From contig JAJFHD010000085.1 of NCBI GenBank assembly GCA_021775805.1, forward strand, positions 1 through 64,000: a stretch of DNA of 64,000 nucleotides, in the 5' to 3' direction. This document shows, piece after piece, positions 46,247 to 54,962 of this stretch. This stretch comes from Alphaproteobacteria bacterium. GTDB taxonomy: Bacteria; Pseudomonadota; Alphaproteobacteria; Rhizobiales; JAJFHC01. Within the stretch, counting starts at the first letter, position 1. Every line of letters begins with the position of its first letter. The notes beneath the pieces were generated by a model. That model was not told the origin of the DNA and did no database searches. It worked only from the letters and a program-made list of their open reading frames with translations. The translations under genes and the position numbers were made by a program.

Positions 46247-47422
46247 CTAGCGCACCAACTCCCGCATAGCACTGTCGATGCCGCCCAAAGTCAGGGGGAA
46301 CATGCGGTTGGAGAAGAGCTGGTTGATCATCTGCGTGGACGGCGTGTAATCCCAATAACGCTCCGGGGACGGATTAAGCCAAACCATGTTCTCGTAGATG
46401 TCGAGGGTACGCTGGAGCCACAGGGCGCCGGGTTCGGCATTCATGTGTTCGACGCTGCCGCCGGGATAGGTGATCTCGTAAGGGCTCATCGAGGCATCGC
46501 CGACAAAGATGACTTTATAATCCGAGGGGTAGGTGTGCAGGACGTTCCACGTGTCGATGCGCTCGGCGTGACGGCGGCGGTTGTTCTTCCAGACGAATTC
46601 GTACAGGCAATTGTGGAAATAGAAGTACTCCATGTGCTTGAATTCCGTGCGGGCAGCAGAAAACAGCTCTTCGCAAATACGGATGTGGCCATCCATGGAT
46701 CCGCCGACATCGAAGAACAGGAGAACCTTGACCGTGTTGCGGCGTTCGGGAACCAACTTGATGTCCAGATAGCCCTTGTTGGCCGTCGACCGGATGGTGT
46801 CGTCGAGGTCGAGTTCCTCCGGTGCGCCTTCACGGGCAAATTTGCGCAACCGCCTGAGCGCCACCTTGATGTTGCGTGTACCCAGTTCCACGGTGTCGTC
46901 GAGGTTCCTGTATTCCCGCTTGTCCCAGACCTTGACCGCGCGGCCGTGGCGGCCTTCCTTCTGGCCGATGCGAACACCTTCAGGGTTGTAGCCGTAGGCG
47001 CCGAAAGGGGAGGTGCCGGCGGTCCCGATCCACTTGCTGCCGCCTTCGTGGCGTTTTTCCTGTTCTTCCAGGCGCTTTTGAAGTTCCTCCATGAGTTTGT
47101 CCCACCCGCCCAGGGACTCGATCATGGCCTTTTCCTCGTCAGTCAGGAATTTTTCGTTGAGCCGGCGCAGCCAATCCTCGGGGATTTCGTGGGCCTCGTC
47201 GCCTTCGAAGGCTTCCAGACCTTTGAAGACATGGCCAAAAACCTGGTCGAAGCGGTCGAGATGGCGCTCGTCCTTGACCAGGGCCGAGCGTGACAGATAG
47301 TAGAATTGATCGACGTGACGGTCGACGACATCACGGTCAAGAGCCTCCAGCAACGTCAGATATTCCTTGAGGGTGACAGGAATGCTGGCTTTCTTGAGCT
47401 CATAAAAAAAGTCAACGAACAT
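46247..47422 (-). CDS. VWA domain protein, CoxE-like
   Basis: A 391-aa protein whose N-terminal region and central region match the CoxE-like family, with a von Willebrand A domain in the second half: FFDVGGSMDGH is the metal-site (MIDAS) motif, and the later YKVIFVGDASMSPYEI carries a second acidic loop. The family works with a MoxR AAA+ ATPase as a chaperone for metal-enzyme maturation or other assembly. In many alphaproteobacteria the MoxR gene is next to it; here the only MoxR gene is about 12 kb away (59024-59866). Confidence 0.88.
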   Translation of the reverse strand: MFVDFFYELKKASIPVTLKEYLTLLEALDRDVVDRHVDQFYYLSRSALVKDERHLDRFDQVFGHVFKGLEAFEGDEAHEIPEDWLRRLNEKFLTDEEKAMIESLGGWDKLMEELQKRLEEQEKRHEGGSKWIGTAGTSPFGAYGYNPEGVRIGQKEGRHGRAVKVWDKREYRNLDDTVELGTRNIKVALRRLRKFAREGAPEELDLDDTIRSTANKGYLDIKLVPERRNTVKVLLFFDVGGSMDGHIRICEELFSAARTEFKHMEYFYFHNCLYEFVWKNNRRRHAERIDTWNVLHTYPSDYKVIFVGDASMSPYEITYPGGSVEHMNAEPGALWLQRTLDIYENMVWLNPSPERYWDYTPSTQMINQLFSNRMFPLTLGGIDSAMRELVR

Positions 47423-47673
47423 GGATTGCTTCTCACAGCTTCTTTCAGCCGATATCGGGGCCGGATGAGGCGCACATTAGGCCACAAATCCGGTAGCGTC
47501 ACCATTGCTTCGGCCGCGTTCGGGCAAATTAACAAATCGGCTGAAAATGGTGCAATTGGAAATTGACACGCGACCAACGAGTTTGCACTTTACCGACGCT
47601 TTTGTTCATCGGGATTTGCGATCTGCGGTTGTCATGTTTGGCCGACTGCAGCGGCACTGAGAGGGCCCACATA

Positions 47674-48792
47674 ATGAAGATAACAAAAATTTCAGTCTAT
47701 CAGGTCGACCTGCCCATGAAGGAGGGCTCGTACAGCTGGGCCAAGCAGTCGTTCTCCGCGTTCGACAGTACGGTCGTGATCGTGGAGACCGACGAGGGCG
47801 TTACCGGATACGGCGAGAGCTGTCCGCTGGGGCCATCCTATCTTGCGGCCTATGCGCAAGGAGTGCGGGCAGGGGTTGCGATGATCGCACCGTCGCTGAT
47901 CGGCGAGGACCCACGCCAGCTCGACCGGATCAACGCGGTGATGGACATGGCGCTCAAGGGACATCCTTATGTCAAGTCGGCTATCGATGTTGCCTGCTGG
48001 GACATTCTTGGCAAGGCCACCGGTCTGCCGGTCCACGACCTTCTGGGCGGCAAATTCCAGAACCAGGTCAAGTTGTTCAAGGTGATTTCCCGGACAGACC
48101 CTGACGTCATGGCAGACCGGGTCGACGAGTATCATGACCTGGGATTCGACCAGTTTCAGATGAAAGTGGGCGAGGTTCCCGACACGGACATCGTGCGGTT
48201 TCAGAAGGTCGCCGCGCGCATGAACCCCGGCGATGTGATGGATGCCGACGCCAATACCGGCTGGAAGCAGCACGATGCCATCCGTGTGGTCGATGCAGTA
48301 GCGGGCCTCGGGGCCGAACACGGCATTTCAATCTACATCGAACAGCCTTGCCTCAGTTACGAGGAATGCCTGGCGGTGCGCCAACACACCGACATGCCGT
48401 TCATCCTTGACGAATGCATGGAAGGCCTGAGCGCCCTGCTGCGCGGCTACAACGACCGGGCAATGGACCTGATCAACCTGAAGATCAACCGCATGGGCGG
48501 GCTGACGCGCGCGCGTCTCATTCGGGATCTGTGCATTCAGTTCGGTATCGTGATGACGATCGAGGACAGCTGGGGCGGCGAGATTGCGACAGCGGCGATA
48601 TCCCATCTGGCCCAGTCGACGCCGAGAGAGTTCCATTTCCAGTCATCCGCATTCCACGACTACCACACCGTGGCCATCGCCGAAGGCGGCCCGATCGTCG
48701 AGGGCGGTTACATGCGGGCGGTCGATGCACCGGGCCTTGGTGTGACACCGATCATGGATGTCCTGGGCGAGCCGGTTCACGTGGTCAATTAA
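47674..48792 (+). CDS. Enolase-superfamily enzyme (cis-3-hydroxyproline dehydratase / hydroxyproline-betaine epimerase type)
   Basis: A 372-aa mandelate-racemase-group protein. Substrate lid and barrel features include WAKQSFSAFDSTVVIVETDEG, catalytic Lys in FQMKVGEV and INLKINRMGG, and metal ligands Asp in VMDADANTGW, Glu in IYIEQPC and Asp/Glu in LDECMEG. The overall pattern is closest to enzymes acting on cis-3-hydroxy-L-proline or on hydroxyproline betaine. The ATG at 47674 has a GAGAGGG stretch upstream; the long upstream frame is rejected. No other hydroxyproline gene is in the window, so the substrate is inferred from family only. Confidence 0.8.
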   Translation: MKITKISVYQVDLPMKEGSYSWAKQSFSAFDSTVVIVETDEGVTGYGESCPLGPSYLAAYAQGVRAGVAMIAPSLIGEDPRQLDRINAVMDMALKGHPYVKSAIDVACWDILGKATGLPVHDLLGGKFQNQVKLFKVISRTDPDVMADRVDEYHDLGFDQFQMKVGEVPDTDIVRFQKVAARMNPGDVMDADANTGWKQHDAIRVVDAVAGLGAEHGISIYIEQPCLSYEECLAVRQHTDMPFILDECMEGLSALLRGYNDRAMDLINLKINRMGGLTRARLIRDLCIQFGIVMTIEDSWGGEIATAAISHLAQSTPREFHFQSSAFHDYHTVAIAEGGPIVEGGYMRAVDAPGLGVTPIMDVLGEPVHVVN

Positions 48793-48874
48793 CCGGCAGG
48801 ACCTGAATGGCGCGGTGGTATGGTACTCGCCGTGGCGGGATGCTTTTTGTCCTGACCGGTTTGACGGAGCATTG

Positions 48875-50812
48875 ATGGTCGACACATTCGGCAACAACAA
48901 GACTGAGACGTCAACCGAGACGGCGCACCGGGCGCGTGTCGAAGACTTTGCGGCGACGTCCGGCAGCTGGTTCTGGGAAACCGACGCCGATCTGCGCTTT
49001 ACGTATTTCTCGCCAAATGTCTTCGATATCACCGGCGTCGAACCGGAATGGCATTACGGCAAGACCCGTGAGGAAATCGGTATTCCAAGTGCCATATCGG
49101 ACGAACAGTGGCAGGCCCACCTGACAACGCTTCGGAACCGGGAGCCATTCACTGATTTTGTTTTTCAGCGTGAAGCCACGGACGGGCGCAAGTGGTTGCG
49201 GACAAACGGTGTTCCGTTCTTTGATGCGGAAAACACCTTTCTGGGATACCGCGGCACCGGTGCCGACATTACTGCAGAAGTAACCGCGCGTCTGGCAGTC
49301 AAGCAAATTGCCGACGCGATTGAACACCTGGACGAACTGTTTGCGCTATGGGATGCCGATGACCGGCTTGTCATTTGCAACGACCGTTTCCGACAGATAA
49401 ACCGGAAGGTCATCGAGACGACGCGTCCCGGTACGCTTTTTGAAGATCACCTGAACGCAGCCCTTGAGGCAGGGCTTTACCCATCGGCGAAAGGCCGTGA
49501 ACACGAATGGGTGGAAGACCGCCTGCATCGCCACCGCAATCCCGGCGCACCCATCGAGATGCAACGTCAGTCGGGGCAATGGCTGCTGATACGGGAGCAG
49601 CGTTTGTTCGATGGCTCCACGGTCACATACTCTTCCGAAATTACCGAACGCAAGCAGACTGAATTGGAGCTTGCTGCCTTTCTTGAACGCGAACGTGATG
49701 CCCTGCAAAAGATGTCGGTTTCGGAAGCACAGCAAAGTTCGACACTGGCTTCCATGGCGGAAGGCATTGTCATGCAGGATGCCGACGGGCAAATTGTCCT
49801 GTCAAATCCGGCAGCCGAGAACATCCTGGGAATGACGGCGGATCAGATGGCGGGACGAACGTCAGCCGACCCCAAGTGGGGAGCGATACGGGAAGACGGC
49901 GCACAATTTCCCGGAGATCAGCATCCGGCAATGGTGACCTTGCAGACCGGCCAACCGCAACGCGGCGTCATCATGGGGATTCAAAAACCGGATGGGAGCG
50001 AAACCTGGATCTCGATCAACAGCGAGCCCGTGTTCGCCAACGGCTCGGGAGCACCCACGGCAGTCGTGGCCACATTTCATGACATTACCGAAGACCGGAA
50101 AAAGGAAGCACAGTTGCGGCTGCAAACCGGGCAACTGCAGAAGTTCGCCTATCTCGCCTCCCACGACCTGCGGGAACCGTTGCGCAAGATCTCTCTCTTT
50201 GTCGATCTTTTGGAAGAGAGTCTGACGGATTCTGGCGACGACAGTCAAAAAGAGTTCATCGGCAGTATACGCCGCTCGGCTCAGCGCGGCATGTCTCTGG
50301 TCAAGGATGTCCTGGAATTTTCCTCTCTGACAAACAAAGGCATTGACCGGAAATGGTTTAATCTCAAGGAACTGGTCGACGGCATCGCTGACCGGTATCG
50401 AACCGATGAAATAACCTTTTCCACTGAGTTGAAGATCGGCGAAGTCAATGCCGACCGCAGCCTGGTGGAGATCTGTGTGTCAAACATACTGGGCAATGCG
50501 ATCAAGTACAGAGACGCGGTCAGGCTACCCCATGTGGAAATTGCCTCGCATTTTGATGAGATGTCGAAGTCTTTTGACATTTCATTTGCCGACAACGGCA
50601 CGGGTTTCGACCCTGCCTACAAGGCAAAGATTTTCGAACCGTTCACCCGTCTGGTTCCGAAGCATTCGTCGGAGGGGTCCGGGATTGGCATGTCGTTTGT
50701 CAAAGACATCGTGACGTCTCATGGCTGGCAGATCGATTGCGACGGACAGCCCGGCGAAGGTGCCGTCTTTACCATACGGATTCCGGGGCGGGACGCCCGG
50801 CAACCGGGCTGA
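48875..50812 (+). CDS. Soluble PAS-PAS-PAS sensor histidine kinase
   Basis: A 645-aa kinase starting at ATG 48875 with a GGAG box. PAS-like domains lie at about 20-135, 145-255 and 285-405, with short coiled segments between. The HisKA domain starts near 422 with the phospho-accepting His430 in ASHDLREPLRKI. The ATPase domain has the N-box NILGNAIKYRD, the G1 box DNGTGFD and the G2 box GSGIGMSFVK. There are no membrane helices and no receiver domain. The first gene after it is a LysR gene on the other strand, so it has no obvious cognate regulator. It senses an internal signal (redox, light or ligand) not readable here. Confidence 0.88.
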   Translation: MVDTFGNNKTETSTETAHRARVEDFAATSGSWFWETDADLRFTYFSPNVFDITGVEPEWHYGKTREEIGIPSAISDEQWQAHLTTLRNREPFTDFVFQREATDGRKWLRTNGVPFFDAENTFLGYRGTGADITAEVTARLAVKQIADAIEHLDELFALWDADDRLVICNDRFRQINRKVIETTRPGTLFEDHLNAALEAGLYPSAKGREHEWVEDRLHRHRNPGAPIEMQRQSGQWLLIREQRLFDGSTVTYSSEITERKQTELELAAFLERERDALQKMSVSEAQQSSTLASMAEGIVMQDADGQIVLSNPAAENILGMTADQMAGRTSADPKWGAIREDGAQFPGDQHPAMVTLQTGQPQRGVIMGIQKPDGSETWISINSEPVFANGSGAPTAVVATFHDITEDRKKEAQLRLQTGQLQKFAYLASHDLREPLRKISLFVDLLEESLTDSGDDSQKEFIGSIRRSAQRGMSLVKDVLEFSSLTNKGIDRKWFNLKELVDGIADRYRTDEITFSTELKIGEVNADRSLVEICVSNILGNAIKYRDAVRLPHVEIASHFDEMSKSFDISFADNGTGFDPAYKAKIFEPFTRLVPKHSSEGSGIGMSFVKDIVTSHGWQIDCDGQPGEGAVFTIRIPGRDARQPG

Positions 50813-50820
50813 ACAAGTCT

Positions 50821-51651
50821 TCAGGGCTCCATGTTTCTGTCCACGATCCATGGAAAGGCACTTAGACTGGCCTTGCTCCAGGTCAGGTGCAGGGCTTTTG
50901 TGAATTCCGGCGCGCCTTCAACCGGGTACAGCCGGCCACTGGCAACCAGGGTGTCGATGAGGCGCCATGGCAGATACGCCGACCCGCCGGCCTCCAACAG
51001 GTAGTCGAGGGCCCACCGGCTGGCGCCGAATGTCATGTGGGCCGTCTCATCGACCGGCCAGGCAAGGGAATGCTGGCGGCGGTACTCGCTTCCGAGATCG
51101 ACATAGACATAGGCCGGGTCCCATGCCTGGACTGCACGGCGAACGGTCGATACCAGAACCAGACGATCCTGGGCGACCTCACGGGATGAAAGACCAGAGC
51201 CGGTGAGAGGTTCGGGTACCAGGGCCGCATCAATCAGCCCGCTCAACAACCAGCGCTTTATCTCACCGAGATCTCCCGACCATGCCTCCAGTGCCAGACC
51301 GGGCTGTGCGTTGCGCACATTTTCAAGCCAAGTGGATCCAGCCTGTTCCCAAAGATCGAAATGACAGGCAAAGCTGAACATGCCGGAAAAGCCTTTTGGC
51401 AGGCCGACGGCCTTGCGCGCCTGTTCCCATCCTTGAGCCACCAGTTCGGCATGCCTGAGAAAAACGAAGCCCGCTTTCGTCAGTTCGGCGCCCCTTCTGG
51501 AGCGTACCAGGAGCTTTTGCCCAAGGATGTCCTCCAGGGAATCGAGCCGCGTTGTTACAGTGGACTGGGTGACGTTCAACTGTTCTGCCGCCTTGTTGAG
51601 GTTGCCCGACTGGACCACAGCGAGGAATGTCTGGATTGCGGAAATGTTCAT
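50821..51651 (-). CDS. LysR-family regulator divergent from the flavin-dependent oxidoreductase
   Basis: A 276-aa LysR protein with an HTH at residues 3-60 (IQTFLAVVQSGNLNKAAEQLNVTQSTVTTRLDSLEDILG) and a shorter than usual co-inducer domain. The ATG at 51651 is preferred. It is divergent from an LLM-class oxidoreductase and has a near-perfect T-N11-A dyad between them (51667-51689). It probably controls that gene and the hydrolase after it. Confidence 0.88.
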   Translation of the reverse strand: MNISAIQTFLAVVQSGNLNKAAEQLNVTQSTVTTRLDSLEDILGQKLLVRSRRGAELTKAGFVFLRHAELVAQGWEQARKAVGLPKGFSGMFSFACHFDLWEQAGSTWLENVRNAQPGLALEAWSGDLGEIKRWLLSGLIDAALVPEPLTGSGLSSREVAQDRLVLVSTVRRAVQAWDPAYVYVDLGSEYRRQHSLAWPVDETAHMTFGASRWALDYLLEAGGSAYLPWRLIDTLVASGRLYPVEGAPEFTKALHLTWSKASLSAFPWIVDRNMEP

Positions 51652-51666
51652 GGTTTCGCACATTCT

Positions 51667-51689
51667 TTAGATTGATAAACTCAAACTAA
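51667..51689. promoter_or_regulatory. LysR operator candidate before the divergent LysR/LLM genes
   Basis: TTAGATTGA-TAAAC-TCAAACTAA: nine-base arms with one mismatch, containing the T-N11-A core TTGA-N5-TCAA. It lies 16 nt before the start codon of the regulator and about 95 nt before the oxidoreductase start. Position and shape suit the binding site of the neighbouring LysR protein. Confidence 0.5.
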
Positions 51690-51782
51690 TATGACGGGAA
51701 AATTCGATTTCCACATATAGGTTTTTCCGCCACACTCCCTTTCGTCATAATTCGATCACGGCCCCCTTTACAGGTGACGACC

Positions 51783-52838
51783 ATGGACTTCAGCATTCAA
51801 CTCTCCGCCTACTACCCGGACAAGAATTATGGCGGCGACCAACTCTACCGCGACATGCTGGAGCAGGCGGTTCTGGCGGACCGGACCGGGTACGATGCGG
51901 TGTCGATTACGGAACATCATCTGATCAACATTCTGCTGATGCCGGCGCCGCTACAGTTCGCGGTGAAGATCGCTTCCGTAACAGCGCGCATCAAGATCAT
52001 GACGTCGGTTGTGGTGTTGCCGCTGCATGACATGAGAACCTATGCCGGCGAGGTCATCGTGTCGGATATCTTCACCGACGGCCGGCTGATGCTGGGGGTC
52101 GGCCGCGGTGCCTTCGGGTTCGAGATGGACCGGTTGGGGGTGCCGCTCGATACCAGCCGCGAAAAGTTCAACGAATCTCTCGATGTGCTGACGGCGCTTC
52201 TCAATGAGGAGGAGGTCTCCTGGGATGGCAAACATTACAAGTTTGACAAGTTGACAGTCATGCCGCGTCCGGTGCGGGCCGGTGGCCCGCCGATCATGAT
52301 GGCGGTATTGAATCCGGAAGGGATCTATCATTGCGCCAAACGCGGGTTTCATATCCAGACAACGCCTTTGGCGGGCGATCACCAGTTGATGCTTGACCAA
52401 GTGAGTGCTTTTCGCCGTGGCAAGGACGAACTCGGGGAGGCCGGCCGCGATTTGACGTTGTCCTTGTCGCGGGTCGGCTTTGTGGCGAACAGTGCGGCCG
52501 ATCGGAAGGTCAAGATCGAGGCGGCCAACGAGTACTACAGCCGTTTCGACAATGTGTTTACCGGTCCTGGCATTGTCGAGGAAGGCATGATTGTCCCTCT
52601 GCCGCGCCAGCAAACGATCGAACAACTCGCCGAGAGCCTGCTTGTCTGTACGCCGGCGGAGATGATCGACAAGCTCGGGCCTTATGCCGATGCGGGCGTC
52701 GACCGGGTTATTGTGAATCCGAATTTTGGCGCCGCACAGTCTGAAACCCTGGATTGCATCCAACAGTTCGCGGAAGATGTGATGCCGCATTTCTCCGATC
52801 CTGGGGCTCGCGTACAGACGTTCAGTGCGGCTCTGTAG
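51783..52838 (+). CDS. LLM-class flavin-dependent oxidoreductase (luciferase-like)
   Basis: A 351-aa TIM-barrel flavin enzyme of the bacterial-luciferase family: SITEHH near the start, TSVVVLPLHDMRTYAGEVIVSD, GRLMLGVGRGAFGFE, FNESLDVLTALL and the C-terminal TPAEMIDKLGPYADAGVDRV are typical. These use FMNH2 to oxidise organic compounds. The ATG at 51783 has an AGGTG box; a GTG 9 nt upstream is the alternative. It is followed by an alpha/beta hydrolase with a gap of 58 nt, so a two-step breakdown (oxidise, then cleave) is plausible. The substrate is unknown. Confidence 0.88.
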   Translation: MDFSIQLSAYYPDKNYGGDQLYRDMLEQAVLADRTGYDAVSITEHHLINILLMPAPLQFAVKIASVTARIKIMTSVVVLPLHDMRTYAGEVIVSDIFTDGRLMLGVGRGAFGFEMDRLGVPLDTSREKFNESLDVLTALLNEEEVSWDGKHYKFDKLTVMPRPVRAGGPPIMMAVLNPEGIYHCAKRGFHIQTTPLAGDHQLMLDQVSAFRRGKDELGEAGRDLTLSLSRVGFVANSAADRKVKIEAANEYYSRFDNVFTGPGIVEEGMIVPLPRQQTIEQLAESLLVCTPAEMIDKLGPYADAGVDRVIVNPNFGAAQSETLDCIQQFAEDVMPHFSDPGARVQTFSAAL

Positions 52839-52896
52839 TTGAGAGAACTTGGCCAGGCGCGCGCGTGCGACCAACGACTTGGGTGACAAAAACAGA

Positions 52897-53700
52897 ATGA
52901 GCAACATCATCGACTGCGATTACACCGTGGAAGGATCCGGCGCACCGCTCTTCCTGATACACGGCATCGGCGCGGCCCGCGATACCTGGCGTTTTCTGAT
53001 GCCCGAACTTTCAAGGCACTTCACGGTCGTCAGTTATGATTTGCGCGGGCATGGCACCTCGCCTCTGCCGGACGCCGAAATCGTGCTGGACGATCTGGTC
53101 AACGACCTGGAACGGGTGCGGGAACGGACCGGTATTGAGCAGGCCCACTTTGCCGGGCATTCGCTGGGCGGCATGATCGGGCCGGCTTATGCGCTGAAGC
53201 ACCCCGACCGTGTGTTGTCGCTTGGCCTCCTGTCGACGGCTGCCGGACGGACCGAGGAAGACAGTGCCAAGGTGTGGGCAGTTGTCCATGCCATGGAGGA
53301 AAAGGGCGTGGCACAGGTGCTCGATCTGCTGATCGACCGCTGGTACACCGATGGGTTCATCGCCGCCAGACCCGATGTGGTCGACCGCCGGCTCAAGCAG
53401 ATCACCGGGATGGACAGCGACGTATTCATGAATGTCTTCCGGATCTACGCCGGTACCGAGATGATGACGTGGCTGCACGAGGTCTCGGCGCCGTCGCTGG
53501 TCTTGACCGGTGAATGCGATGGCGGTTGCAACCCGCGGCTTAACAAGCTCATCGCCGATGCCTTGCTCAATTCGGAACTGGTTATCCTACCCGGCTACAA
53601 GCATTCCATTTTGCTGGAGGCAGGCGAGGAAGTGGCGGCTCACATGATCCGTTTTATCGAACGGGTAAACGCCGAACGCTCGGAAACCGGGGTTGCCTGA
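52897..53700 (+). CDS. Alpha/beta-fold hydrolase
   Basis: A 267-aa protein with the oxyanion region LFLIHGIGAARDTW, the nucleophile elbow GHSLGG, an Asp in LTGECDGGCNPR and a late His in LPGYKHSILLEAG, giving a normal Ser-Asp-His triad. It is closest to 3-oxoadipate-enol-lactonase or epoxide-hydrolase-like members. The ATG at 52897 is preceded by GGGTGAC. It probably works with the LLM oxidoreductase upstream. Substrate unknown. Confidence 0.88.
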   Translation: MSNIIDCDYTVEGSGAPLFLIHGIGAARDTWRFLMPELSRHFTVVSYDLRGHGTSPLPDAEIVLDDLVNDLERVRERTGIEQAHFAGHSLGGMIGPAYALKHPDRVLSLGLLSTAAGRTEEDSAKVWAVVHAMEEKGVAQVLDLLIDRWYTDGFIAARPDVVDRRLKQITGMDSDVFMNVFRIYAGTEMMTWLHEVSAPSLVLTGECDGGCNPRLNKLIADALLNSELVILPGYKHSILLEAGEEVAAHMIRFIERVNAERSETGVA

Positions 53701-53808
53701 GCTGTCGGCAATGCCACGTGGCATCTCCTGATCACAAGTCGTCGTTCGTGGGTTTATGTGCTAGCGTCCCTCTCGAATTAGCCGCTTTCGCCGGGACAGG
53801 ACGACGCC

Positions 53809-54738
53809 ATGCCGGAATTCATTCTCCATCATTATCCGCCTTCTCCGGTCGCAGAAAAGATCCGCGCCGGATTTGGTCTGAAGGGTATGCGTTGGCGTTC
53901 GGTGGAACAGAACCGTTTGCCGGACCGCCCCGAACTGTTTGCCATGACCGGGGGCTACCGGCGTATTCCCGTGCTCCAGGTTGGTGCCGACATTTATTGC
54001 GATACCCAGTGCATTCTGCGCGAACTTGAGGACAGGGTGCCTGAGCCCACTTTCTTTCCAAATCAGGGAACAGGGCTGCCGTTCGCCCTGTCAAGGTGGA
54101 CGGATGGTGAGTTGTTCGATTCGGCCTTCCGAGTGGCTTTTGCACCGGTGGCTGCCGGATTGCCGTCGGAACTGGTTACCGACCGGGCCCGCCTTTACCT
54201 GGGGCCTGATGGCGATCTCGACAAAGAAGTCAGGGACATGCCTCACACTCTCGCCCAGTTTCGAGCCCAGATGGGATGGGTCGAGTCGCGCCTGGACTCC
54301 GGCCGGCCATACATTCTTGGCGATGCGGCTGGAATGCCCGATCTGCTGATCTGGTTCATCTACTGGTTCGTGACTGAGCGGTATGCCGACGCTGCTGTTT
54401 TTTTCTCAGAGTTTCCCCTCATTGATGCCTGGGCCGGCCGGATGGCGCAGATGGGGCATGGGACGGCGACATCGATGACACCTGTTGAAGCGCTCGCGGT
54501 CGCCAGGGACATGCAGCCGGACACCGCCGAACGGTCCGATCCGCTTGACCCGCAGGGTTTGAAGCCGGGCATGAAAGCCGCGGTTCAGCCTTTGACCGAT
54601 AGCGGAGAGAAGGCGGTCAAGGGCGTCGTCCGCGCCATCGATCGTGACAGGATTGCCTTGACGATCGTCAACCCGCAGTGCGGTGAGGTCGCCGTACATT
54701 TTCCGCGGGTAGGTTATCGTGTGAGCATCGTCGACTGA
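53809..54738 (+). CDS. Glutathione S-transferase-family protein with extra C-terminal region
   Basis: A 309-aa protein with an N-terminal thioredoxin-like domain (FILHHYPPSPVAEKIRAGFGLKG, with the RRIPVLQVGADIYCDTQCI segment matching the cis-Pro and glutathione-binding part) and a helical C-terminal GST domain (about 85-215). Residues about 225-309 form an extra segment (GLKPGMKAAVQPLTDSGEKAVKGVVRAIDRDRIALTIVNPQ) that looks like a small beta-barrel. Glutathione conjugation or isomerisation is possible. It is 108 nt after the hydrolase on the same strand. Confidence 0.78.
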   Translation: MPEFILHHYPPSPVAEKIRAGFGLKGMRWRSVEQNRLPDRPELFAMTGGYRRIPVLQVGADIYCDTQCILRELEDRVPEPTFFPNQGTGLPFALSRWTDGELFDSAFRVAFAPVAAGLPSELVTDRARLYLGPDGDLDKEVRDMPHTLAQFRAQMGWVESRLDSGRPYILGDAAGMPDLLIWFIYWFVTERYADAAVFFSEFPLIDAWAGRMAQMGHGTATSMTPVEALAVARDMQPDTAERSDPLDPQGLKPGMKAAVQPLTDSGEKAVKGVVRAIDRDRIALTIVNPQCGEVAVHFPRVGYRVSIVD

Positions 54739-54962
54739 TCGTTTGGGTGAACAAGGTCCATTATGCTGGGACATTTTTGATCGCGCCGGTTTCCAGCCGG
54801 CGGGCAAACCGGTTGCAATGTGTGGTGCGCGGGCCAAGCTCCGGGGTCGCATTGTTTCGTACCAGCCTTGCTCATCTCGGCAGGAAACGCGAATTGTCCG
54901 GTAGCTTCCGGATGCGCAGTGACGTAACAATCGGCAAAGACATAACAAAAGTGAGCAGATAA

